NCBI GenBank assembly: GCA_902495075.1
Contig: CABUVO010000031.1
Coordinates: 1-46,787 of the forward strand
DNA: 46,787 nt
Origin: an uncultured Porphyromonadaceae bacterium
GTDB lineage: Bacteria > Bacteroidota > Bacteroidia > Bacteroidales > Muribaculaceae
Direction: 5' to 3'
A program made the position numbers and the translations under genes. Positions 35,840 through 43,437 of the stretch are shown here, one piece after another. Position 1 is the first letter of the stretch; every line of letters begins with the position of its first letter. The notes under the pieces are model-generated. The model was not told the DNA's origin, did not search any database, and was given only the letters and a program-made list of their open reading frames with translations.

Positions 35840-35954
35840 CATACTGATGCATGTGTAAGATAAAAGGGAAATTCCCTCAATGTTTTACTACACCATGAAC
35901 AACACTGGTTATTAATATTGAACCAATCTATATCATAAACAAAAGCTATTTACA

Positions 35955-37811
35955 ATGGCAGAAAAAAAAGAAACTCTTTTCGACGCGTTCTCACCCGTCT
36001 CCACTGAAGAGTGGAAGGCTAAGATTACCGCCGACTTGAAGGGTGCGGATTTCGACAAGAAACTTGTCTGGCGCACTAATGAAGGCTTCAATGTTCAGCC
36101 TTTCTACAGAAAGGAAGATCTTGAAGGACTTCCCACAATCGGTTCGCTTCCGGGCGAATTCCCTTATGTGAGAGGTACTCGCGACAACAATGACTGGCTT
36201 ATCCGTCAGGAAGTGCAGGGAGCTACAGATGAGGAGCTCAACGCGCATGCCCGTCATATCCTTGACAAAGGTGCAGAGTCTCTCGGCTTCACTTTCCATC
36301 ACGGAAAAGGTGATGCTGATCTTAATGTGATTCTAAAAGACATTGATCTTAAGAAGGTAGAAATCAACATTACATGTTGTCCCGGCAAAGCTGTGTCTGT
36401 GGCAGAGCAGCTTGTCAAAATCATCAAGGCAGCCGGAGCAGAAAATGAATTCCGCGGATCAATCGATTACAATCCGTTCCGTCGTCTCCTCAAACATGGA
36501 CTTCCTTTCCCGAAAGATGCCGCCAAAGAGGGTAAAGCTCTCTACGAGGCTGTAAAAGAGGTGAAAGGTCTCCGTTGTTTCGCTGTTGACAGCTTTATGT
36601 TCAACAACGCAGGTGCTTTCATCACGCAGGAACTTGGTTATGCTCTTGCATGGGGTGCTGAATGGCTCTCCATGATGACAGAAGAGGGTCTCACAGCTGA
36701 TGAGATTGCAAATCGTGTCAAATTCAACATGGGCATTTCCTCCAACTATTTCATGGAGCTTGCAAAATTCCGCGCCGGTCGTATGCTCTGGGCTGAGATC
36801 GTGAAAGCATATAATGCAGCTGAGGAAAATTGCAAGATGTTTGTTCACGCCGTGACAAGCAAATTCAATCAGACTCTCTATGATTCACACGTGAATCTTC
36901 TCCGCTCGATGACAGAGACCATGAGTGCAGCTCTTGCAGGCGTAGACTCTCTTGAAACACTTCCGTTCGATCTTTGCTACAAGACTCCGGATGAGTTCAG
37001 CGAGAGAATTGCCCGCAACCAGCAGGTTCTTCTTCGTGAAGAGTCTCATCTTAATAAGGTAGTTGACCCCGCAGGCGGTTCATATTATATCGAAACCCTC
37101 ACGGCTTCGATCGCAGAGCAGGCATGGAAGGTTTTCAACGAGGTTGAAGACAATGGCGGTTTTGCCGCAATGCTTGCAAAGGGTGAGATTCAGGCAAAGG
37201 TTAATGAGTCAGGCGTTAAGCGTCATCTCGATGTTGCACGTCGCAAAGAGAATCTACTTGGCACAAACCAGTATCCTAACTTCACAGAGAAAGCTCTTGA
37301 CAAGGTCAGCGAAGGTGGATGCTGCAAATGCGGTTGCCATGCAGGTGAGGCTCAGGACGGTGCCGTTGAGTGGCTCAACTTCGACCGTGCTGCAAGCCAG
37401 TTCGAGCAGCTTCGTCTTGACACAGAGCGCGCTTCACATCGTCCGAAAGTGTTCATGCTCACTATCGGTAATCTTGCGATGCGTCTTGCTCGCGCTCAGT
37501 TCTCATCCAACTTCTTCGGATGCGCAGGTTATGAGATCATAGACAATATCGGATTCAACACTGTTAAAGAGGGTGTGGATGCCGCTATGGAGAAAGGTGC
37601 TGACATTGTGGTTCTTTGTTCAAGCGACGATGAATACGCAGAGTTCGCTCCCGAGGCATTTAAAGAGCTTGCCGGCAGAGCAATGTTTGTTGTGGCTGGT
37701 GCTCCCGCTTGCATGGACGACCTCAAGGCACAGGGTATCGAGAATTTCATCCACGTGAGAGTAAATGTGCTCGACACGCTTATCGGATTTAACGCTAAAC
37801 TCCTCAAATGA
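35955..37811 (+). CDS. mutA: Methylmalonyl-CoA mutase small subunit
   Basis: Small subunit of the adenosylcobalamin enzyme that interconverts succinyl-CoA and methylmalonyl-CoA in propionate formation. It keeps the TIM-barrel-like domain (YVRGTRDNNDWLIRQE near 71; FNMGISSNYFMELAKFRAGRMLW near 257) but its C-terminal B12-like domain lacks the DxHxxG cobalamin motif, as is normal for this non-catalytic subunit. A Cys-rich insert, C456-C457-K-C459-G-C461-H462, sits in the linker between the domains. Codon use is strongly biased. Length 618 aa is normal. Its stop overlaps the mutB ATG as ATGA. Confidence 0.96.
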   Translation: MAEKKETLFDAFSPVSTEEWKAKITADLKGADFDKKLVWRTNEGFNVQPFYRKEDLEGLPTIGSLPGEFPYVRGTRDNNDWLIRQEVQGATDEELNAHARHILDKGAESLGFTFHHGKGDADLNVILKDIDLKKVEINITCCPGKAVSVAEQLVKIIKAAGAENEFRGSIDYNPFRRLLKHGLPFPKDAAKEGKALYEAVKEVKGLRCFAVDSFMFNNAGAFITQELGYALAWGAEWLSMMTEEGLTADEIANRVKFNMGISSNYFMELAKFRAGRMLWAEIVKAYNAAEENCKMFVHAVTSKFNQTLYDSHVNLLRSMTETMSAALAGVDSLETLPFDLCYKTPDEFSERIARNQQVLLREESHLNKVVDPAGGSYYIETLTASIAEQAWKVFNEVEDNGGFAAMLAKGEIQAKVNESGVKRHLDVARRKENLLGTNQYPNFTEKALDKVSEGGCCKCGCHAGEAQDGAVEWLNFDRAASQFEQLRLDTERASHRPKVFMLTIGNLAMRLARAQFSSNFFGCAGYEIIDNIGFNTVKEGVDAAMEKGADIVVLCSSDDEYAEFAPEAFKELAGRAMFVVAGAPACMDDLKAQGIENFIHVRVNVLDTLIGFNAKLLK

Positions 37812-39955
37812 TCATGAGACCGAATTTTAAAGAAATAGATATTACAAAAACCTTTGCCGGAAAAGGTCAGAAACCCGCTGCCGGTGAAGAATGGATGACA
37901 GCGGAGCTCATACCTGTGAAGCCCGTGTATACAAAAGAGGATCTTGAGGGAATGGAGCATCTCGATTTCGTATCGGGTATTCCGCCTTTCCTGCGTGGTC
38001 CGTACAGCGCGATGTATCCGTTGCGTCCCTGGACAATCCGTCAGTATGCCGGATTCTCTACCGCTGCTGAATCCAATGCATTCTATCGCCGTAACCTTGC
38101 TTCCGGTCAGAAGGGTCTTTCAGTGGCATTCGACCTTCCTACACACCGTGGTTACGATGCAGATCATGAGCGCGTAGTCGGTGATGTCGGTAAGGCAGGT
38201 GTATCAATATGCTCTATCGAGGATATGAAAGTTCTTTTCGATGGTATTCCATTGAACAAGATGTCTGTGTCAATGACAATGAACGGTGCCGTTCTTCCGG
38301 TTCTCGCTTTCTATATCAACGCAGGTCTTGAGCAGGGTGCCAAACTTGAAGAGATGGCTGGAACAATCCAGAACGATATCCTCAAGGAATTCATGGTGCG
38401 TAACACTTATATTTACCCACCGGCATTCTCAATGAAGATCATCGCTGATATCTTCGAGTATACTTCAAAGAACATGCCTAAGTTCAACTCGATCTCTATC
38501 TCCGGTTATCATATGCAGGAGGCTGGTGCGACAGCAGATATCGAGCTCGCATACACACTCGCCGATGGTCTTGAATATCTTCGTGCCGGTGTAAACGCAG
38601 GTATGGATATCGATGCTTTCGCTCCCCGTCTGTCATTCTTCTGGGGTATTTCAATGAATTACTTCATGGAGATTGCCAAGATGCGTGCAGCACGTATGCT
38701 TTGGGCAAAGATCGTTAAGCAGTTCAATCCGAAGAACCCGAAATCTCTCGCTCTTCGCACGCACTGCCAGACTTCAGGATGGTCGCTCACTGAGCAGGAT
38801 CCTTTCAACAACGTTGGTCGTACTTGTGTTGAGGCTATGGGTGCCGTTCTCGGTCACACTCAGTCGCTCCACACCAACGCTCTTGATGAGGCTATCGCAC
38901 TTCCGACGGACTTCTCTGCCCGTATCGCACGTAACACTCAGATCTATATTCAGGATGAGACTTATGTCACCAAGCAGGTTGACCCATGGGGCGGTAGCTA
39001 CTACGTAGAGTCTCTTACCAACGAGATCGCGCACCGTGCGTGGGAGCACATTCAGGAGATCGAGAAACTCGGTGGTATGGCGAAGGCTATTGAAACCGGT
39101 CTTCCCAAACTTAAGATCGAGGAAGCTGCAGCCCGCACTCAGGCTCATATTGACAAGGGAACTCAGACAATCGTCGGTATCAACAAATACCGTCTCGACC
39201 ATGAGGATCCTATCGATATCCTTGAGGTTGATAACACTGAGGTTCGCAAAGAGCAGTGTGCACGTCTTGAGGAGCTGAAGAAGAATCGTGACGAGGCTGC
39301 CGTTCAGGAGGCTCTCGCCAAGATCACGGAGGCAGTGAAGGATCCTTCGAAGGGTAACCTTCTTGATCTCGCTGTCAAGGCAGCCGGTCTTCGCGCATCA
39401 CTCGGTGAGATTTCAGATGCATGCGAGGCAGTTGTTGGACGTTACAAAGCAGTAATCAAAACTATTTCAGGCGTGTATTCAAACGAAGAGAAGGGCGATC
39501 CCGAATTTGAGGAGGCTCGCAAGGCTGTTGCCGATTTCGCTGCCCGCGAAGGTCGCCAGCCGCGTATCATGATTGCCAAGATGGGTCAGGATGGTCACGA
39601 CCGTGGTGCTAAGGTAGTAGCAACCGGTTATGCAGACTGCGGATTTGATGTGGATATGGGACCGTTGTTCCAGACTCCTGCCGAGGCTGCCCGTCAGGCT
39701 GTTGAAAACGACGTTCATATTCTCGGTGTTTCTTCACTTGCAGCCGGTCACAAGACATTGGTTCCGCAGGTGATCGAGGAACTCAAGAAGCTCGGACGTG
39801 AGGATATCATGGTAACTGCCGGTGGTGTAATCCCCGCGCAGGACTATGACTTCCTTTACAAAGCCGGTGTTGCAGCCATCTTCGGTCCCGGCACCCGCAT
39901 TCCGAAGAGCGCAATTGAAATGATCCGTCTTCTCAACGAAGACCGTGCCGAATAA
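37808..39955 (+). CDS. mutB: Methylmalonyl-CoA mutase large subunit
   Basis: Catalytic, cobalamin-binding subunit. It has the barrel domain (PFLRGPYSAMYPLRPWTIRQY near 58, GYHMQEAGATADIELA near 236) and a C-terminal B12 domain with D595-G-H597-D-R-G600 as the cobalamin-ligand motif, then SSLAAGHKTLVP and VTAGGVIPAQD. The ATG at 37808 overlaps the mutA stop; a second ATG at 37814 is equally family-like (MRPNFKEIDI), so the true start is one of the two. Codon use is highly biased. No epimerase or carboxylase gene follows in this operon. Confidence 0.97.
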   Translation: MIMRPNFKEIDITKTFAGKGQKPAAGEEWMTAELIPVKPVYTKEDLEGMEHLDFVSGIPPFLRGPYSAMYPLRPWTIRQYAGFSTAAESNAFYRRNLASGQKGLSVAFDLPTHRGYDADHERVVGDVGKAGVSICSIEDMKVLFDGIPLNKMSVSMTMNGAVLPVLAFYINAGLEQGAKLEEMAGTIQNDILKEFMVRNTYIYPPAFSMKIIADIFEYTSKNMPKFNSISISGYHMQEAGATADIELAYTLADGLEYLRAGVNAGMDIDAFAPRLSFFWGISMNYFMEIAKMRAARMLWAKIVKQFNPKNPKSLALRTHCQTSGWSLTEQDPFNNVGRTCVEAMGAVLGHTQSLHTNALDEAIALPTDFSARIARNTQIYIQDETYVTKQVDPWGGSYYVESLTNEIAHRAWEHIQEIEKLGGMAKAIETGLPKLKIEEAAARTQAHIDKGTQTIVGINKYRLDHEDPIDILEVDNTEVRKEQCARLEELKKNRDEAAVQEALAKITEAVKDPSKGNLLDLAVKAAGLRASLGEISDACEAVVGRYKAVIKTISGVYSNEEKGDPEFEEARKAVADFAAREGRQPRIMIAKMGQDGHDRGAKVVATGYADCGFDVDMGPLFQTPAEAARQAVENDVHILGVSSLAAGHKTLVPQVIEELKKLGREDIMVTAGGVIPAQDYDFLYKAGVAAIFGPGTRIPKSAIEMIRLLNEDRAE

Positions 39956-39975
39956 GTCATAAACTTATCTATATA

Positions 39976-40007
39976 AGGGAGCGACGGCCGCATGGTCGCC
40001 GCTCCCT
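39976..40007 (+). terminator. Candidate hairpin after mutB
   Basis: GGGAGCG (39977-39983) pairs with CGCTCCC (40000-40006) with further imperfect pairs inside and loop GCAT. No good T run follows, so it may be an mRNA-stabilising hairpin or a weak terminator. It separates mutB from the next gene, 20 bases from its end. Confidence 0.5.
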
Positions 40008-40023
40008 CTATTCAAAATATACT

Positions 40024-40779
40024 ATGAACGATAATCTGTATTCAATAGAAGAGGAAGATAATAGATCAGAATATGATATCGAAGACAAGAATGTCTCCGA
40101 CACTACTGACGAATATGTGCTTGAAGATGAAAATAATGATTCTGAATCCTGTGAATATGTAATTGAAGATGAAATAGAGAGTATTGAGGAAAATGATGCA
40201 GAGGCGTGGAGCGGTAAGACTAATGAAGCAAAACCATCTCCATTCGGATTGATATTCAAGATTCTTGCCAATCCGGTTCATGGATGGAAAAAGCTCAAAC
40301 GTTGCAAGTATTCTGTGGATTCAGTTGCCTCGTCAACCCTGTATCCTTTATTGGCTGTTGCTGCAGTATCAGAATACACAGCACTTTTTTATGATGCAGA
40401 TGCCTCGATCACTTCATTGCTTGTTCCGGCAATAATAACTTTCATCACTTTTTTCTTCGGATATTTCTCGGTGTTGCTGTTGGGGGATTTTCTGTTGCCC
40501 AAAGAAGCAAGGAAGACCATGCATACATATTTTGGCAAAGAATATGTGATGGTGAATGTATCGACTCTTACATTGTTCTATATAATATATCGATTGTTTC
40601 CATTGGCAGCCCCGATTGTGGCTTTTTTGCCGTTATGGACAATATATATTGCCTGTAAAGGCGTTAAACTATTTAGACTTCCGGCTGAAAAGGAGACTCG
40701 CACTTGCGGCATGATGTCTTTCCTGATAATCGGATGTCCGCTCTTCTGGAACTGGCTCTTTAATGAAATTATGATATAA
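40024..40779 (+). CDS. Yip1-like membrane protein with acidic repeat N-terminus
   Basis: Integral membrane protein, function unknown. The first ~62 residues are very acidic and include three 14-residue repeats (16-29, 30-43, 44-57), each opening with EY(D/V)(I/L)ED. A stretch PFGLIFKILANPVHGWKKLK (about 72-91) then leads into about five hydrophobic helices, the layout of the Yip1 fold. Length is 251 aa. Its stop codon overlaps the smpB ATG by one base, so smpB is translated in coupling with it. The Yip1 link is by layout and the lead-in motif, so moderate only. Confidence 0.7.
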   Translation: MNDNLYSIEEEDNRSEYDIEDKNVSDTTDEYVLEDENNDSESCEYVIEDEIESIEENDAEAWSGKTNEAKPSPFGLIFKILANPVHGWKKLKRCKYSVDSVASSTLYPLLAVAAVSEYTALFYDADASITSLLVPAIITFITFFFGYFSVLLLGDFLLPKEARKTMHTYFGKEYVMVNVSTLTLFYIIYRLFPLAAPIVAFLPLWTIYIACKGVKLFRLPAEKETRTCGMMSFLIIGCPLFWNWLFNEIMI

Positions 40780-41231
40780 TGAAAGCAGATCAGGTAAATA
40801 TCAAGAATAAACGCGCGAGATTTGATTATGAGATCTCGGATACATATATTGCCGGTATAGTATTGACCGGCACTGAGATTAAGTCGATTCGCGATGGCAA
40901 AGCATCCCTCACGGATACCTATTGCATTGTGGAGAATGGTGAGGTATGGGTGAAAGGGATGAATATCTCTGAATATTTCTATGGTTCATATAATAATCAC
41001 GTCGCAAGAAGAGACCGTAAACTCCTTCTGAACAGAAAAGAGATTGCAAAAATTGCAAAATCTGCGGAAGACGTAGGTTTTACGATTGTGCCTATGCGTG
41101 TGTTCATTAATGATAGAGGTCTGGCAAAGATGCAGATTGGAATTGGACGTGGTAAAAAGCAATACGATAAACGCCAATCTATCCGCGAGCGTGAAGATAA
41201 ACGCAGTATTGATAGGATGTTTAAGAAGTAG
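40779..41231 (+). CDS. smpB: SsrA-binding protein SmpB
   Basis: Partner of tmRNA in rescuing stalled ribosomes. It has the OB-fold start (VNIKNKRARFDYEISDTYIAGIVLTGTEIKS), the NISEYFYGSYNNH stretch, and the basic C-terminal tail (GRGKKQYDKRQSIREREDKR) that mimics the anticodon arm. Length 150 aa is typical. It overlaps the upstream Yip1-like gene by one base. I see no ssrA gene in the window. The stop TAG begins a run of purine-rich heptads that continues into the next gene. Confidence 0.96.
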   Translation: MKADQVNIKNKRARFDYEISDTYIAGIVLTGTEIKSIRDGKASLTDTYCIVENGEVWVKGMNISEYFYGSYNNHVARRDRKLLLNRKEIAKIAKSAEDVGFTIVPMRVFINDRGLAKMQIGIGRGKKQYDKRQSIREREDKRSIDRMFKK

Positions 41232-41292
41232 GTTATAGGTAACAGGTTAAAGGTAATAGGTAATAGGTAATAGGTGAGAGGTATGAGGTCGC
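41230..41292 (+). repeat. Nine purine-rich heptads joining smpB to the next gene
   Basis: Nine successive 7-base units each begin with AGGT (AGGTTAT, AGGTAAC, AGGTTAA, three AGGTAAT, AGGTGAG, AGGTATG, AGGTCGC). The first overlaps the smpB TAG stop, and the eighth contains the ATG of the U32-family gene. Related heptads occur at 15166-15200, 15482-15516 (other strand) and 46303-46344. Confidence 0.85.
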
Positions 41293-43058
41293 TTGAGTTG
41301 TTGGCACCGGCTGCTGATAAGTCTATAGCCATGGAGGCTATTCTTCATGGTGCAGATGCTGTGTATATGGGTGCTTCAAGTCATGGTGCGCGCAAGAGCG
41401 CGGCAAATTCTGTTGATGACATTGCAGAGGTTGTGAAATTTGCACATCGTTTCAGGGCAAGAGTGTATGTTACTGTCAATACGCTCGTTTATGAAAAGGA
41501 AATTAGCAAAGTAGAGGAACTTATCACTGCTCTTTATAATGTCGGAGTTGACGCTATCATTGTGCAGGATATGGGTATTCTGAGAATGAACATACCTCCC
41601 ATTGAGCTTCATGCCAGCACACAGTGTGACACACGCACAGTAGAGAAAGCCCGTTTCCTTGAGAAGGCAGGTTTTTCTCAGATAGTTCTGGCACGCGAGC
41701 TCTCGATTGGTGAAATAAAGAATATTTGCAGCAGTGTTTCGGTCCCTGTAGAGTGTTTTATACATGGTGCGTTATGCGTGAGTTATTCAGGCAGATGTCG
41801 CGCAAGTCAGGCGCAGACGGGAAGAAGTGCCAACAGAGGGGAATGCTCACAGATGTGCCGTCTGCCCTATGATCTTATAGATGCAGGCGGCAATAGATTG
41901 CTAAAAAACAAATACCTCTTGTCGCTGAAAGATTTTAATGCCACCGACAAACTTGCCGCAATGATTGATGCCGGTGTCTCGTCATTCAAAATCGAGGGAA
42001 GGCTTAAGGATGTGACTTACGTAAAAAATATCACTGCATATTACCGACGTCTTATTGATGGCATAATATCTGCAAATCCTGAAAAGTATTGTCGTTCATC
42101 CTATGGCGAAAGTGAAATTTCTTTCTCTCCTGACCCTGAAAAGAGTTTCAACAGAGGATTCACGAGCTATTTCCTTGAAGGACGCAGGCAAAAACAGATG
42201 GCTTCATTGCAAACTCCGAAATCGATGGGTGAGAGGATAGATGCGATCAGCGAGCTAAACAATGGAGATGGAATAAGCTTTATCAACGATAGAGGGGAAT
42301 ATGAGGGTGTAAGGGTTAATAAAATCGAAAAAGGAAGAATCATAGGTGCTAAGCCATTCTATCTTCCTAAAGGATGCGAAATAAGGCGTACTTTCAATAG
42401 AGAATGGCAGTCAACCCTTGAACGAGCAACCGCCAGGAGATTTATCAATCTCGATCTTGAAATCGATGAGACCGGAATATCCGCATCTGATGAAAGGGGA
42501 GTGAAGGTTCGCATTGGGTTGAATGTAGATAAATTCAAAGCAGAAAAAAGAATGGGGCCGGAGAAGGTGTTTTCCAAATTGGGTAATACCATCTACAAAT
42601 TAAGAAATTTTACCAATAATCTTGATTCGGAGACATTCATACCTGCATCCCAACTCACGGCATTAAAAAGGGAGATGTTGGAGTCTCTTGATTTAGCAGC
42701 CAAAACGACATATCCCTATACGTATAGAAGAACAGAAGAAACAACGGTTCCTTATGTTTGTGATAAACTTACGGCAGAAGAAAACGTTGCCAACACATTG
42801 GCGGAGCAGTTTTATAATGATCACAACGCCAAAGTGATTGATAAAGCTATAGAAGTTACACCGAATCCTGTTAGTGACCTTGTTGTTATGAATACGCGTT
42901 ATTGTCTGCGTAGGGAATTGGGAATATGCAAGAAAGAAAAGAACGGCTCGCTTCCTTTGGCGAAGGCGCGCGAACCGTTTTATATAGAATCGGGTAAAAA
43001 CCGCTTTAGATTAGCATTCGATTGCTCTAACTGCGAGATGAAAGTGATTAAGGAATAG
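41283..43058 (+). CDS. U32 peptidase-family protein (YhbU/TrhP/RlhA-like)
   Basis: Member of the U32 family, in which several E. coli proteins are now known to promote RNA hydroxylation rather than cleave collagen. The start MRSLELLAPAADKS, the ECFIHGALCVSYSGRC stretch and NRGECSQMCRLPY with their conserved cysteines (probable Fe-S ligands) are clear, followed by KDFNATDKLAAMIDAGVSSFKIEGR. The C-terminal ~300 residues are the extended domain of the longer U32 proteins and end with CSNCEMKV. I start at ATG 41283; an in-frame GTG three codons earlier lies in the heptad tract. Length is 591 aa. The 3' end overlaps the minus-strand lipoprotein gene by 11 bases. Substrate is not predictable. Confidence 0.86.
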   Translation: MRSLELLAPAADKSIAMEAILHGADAVYMGASSHGARKSAANSVDDIAEVVKFAHRFRARVYVTVNTLVYEKEISKVEELITALYNVGVDAIIVQDMGILRMNIPPIELHASTQCDTRTVEKARFLEKAGFSQIVLARELSIGEIKNICSSVSVPVECFIHGALCVSYSGRCRASQAQTGRSANRGECSQMCRLPYDLIDAGGNRLLKNKYLLSLKDFNATDKLAAMIDAGVSSFKIEGRLKDVTYVKNITAYYRRLIDGIISANPEKYCRSSYGESEISFSPDPEKSFNRGFTSYFLEGRRQKQMASLQTPKSMGERIDAISELNNGDGISFINDRGEYEGVRVNKIEKGRIIGAKPFYLPKGCEIRRTFNREWQSTLERATARRFINLDLEIDETGISASDERGVKVRIGLNVDKFKAEKRMGPEKVFSKLGNTIYKLRNFTNNLDSETFIPASQLTALKREMLESLDLAAKTTYPYTYRRTEETTVPYVCDKLTAEENVANTLAEQFYNDHNAKVIDKAIEVTPNPVSDLVVMNTRYCLRRELGICKKEKNGSLPLAKAREPFYIESGKNRFRLAFDCSNCEMKVIKE

Positions 43059-43437
43059 CGATTGAATCTGCGGAAAGAGAATCAGGTTTGATTGAATCGT
43101 GTGCATAACTGTATAATAGCGAGTCACGAAGGGTAACAAACCTGTCATTCAGATTTGTAAGAGTATCATTCTCTCCTTCTGAAATCTCATAATCAGCTCC
43201 GGCTTTGTGCTCATAGTTCAGACGGGTAATCGCTTCATCATATCTTTCACAGAGACCAAGGAGGGTTGTGCTGTCTTTTGCCTTTGACATACTGTCAAGG
43301 TAGAGATTAGTGATTCGTTGGCTTTCAATATATAATTCTCGCGCCTCTCCGCGTAAGATATTCTCTTTTTTCTTTGCGCAAGAAAAGCTGCCAGCCAAAA
43401 CACAACAAAAGACTATAACGTAAAACAAACTTCTCAT
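43048..43437 (-). CDS. Small putative lipoprotein
   Basis: A 129-residue exported protein with a hydrophobic leader and a Cys at 20 (LAGSFSC) that could be lipidated, although the residues before it only loosely fit a lipobox. The mature part is predicted helical and rich in Glu, Asp, Ser and Leu, with no domain I recognise. It begins in the last codons of uvrA (4-base ATGA overlap), so it is probably translated in coupling with uvrA; its 3' end overlaps the convergent U32-family gene. Function unknown. Confidence 0.68.
   Translation of the reverse strand: MRSLFYVIVFCCVLAGSFSCAKKKENILRGEARELYIESQRITNLYLDSMSKAKDSTTLLGLCERYDEAITRLNYEHKAGADYEISEGENDTLTNLNDRFVTLRDSLLYSYAHDSIKPDSLSADSIAIP

Noticed and set aside
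35840..35954. Cobalamin riboswitch before mutA
   Set aside because: Expected biologically because MutAB needs B12, but the leader is only about 110 nt and shows no B12-box-like or multi-stem pattern.
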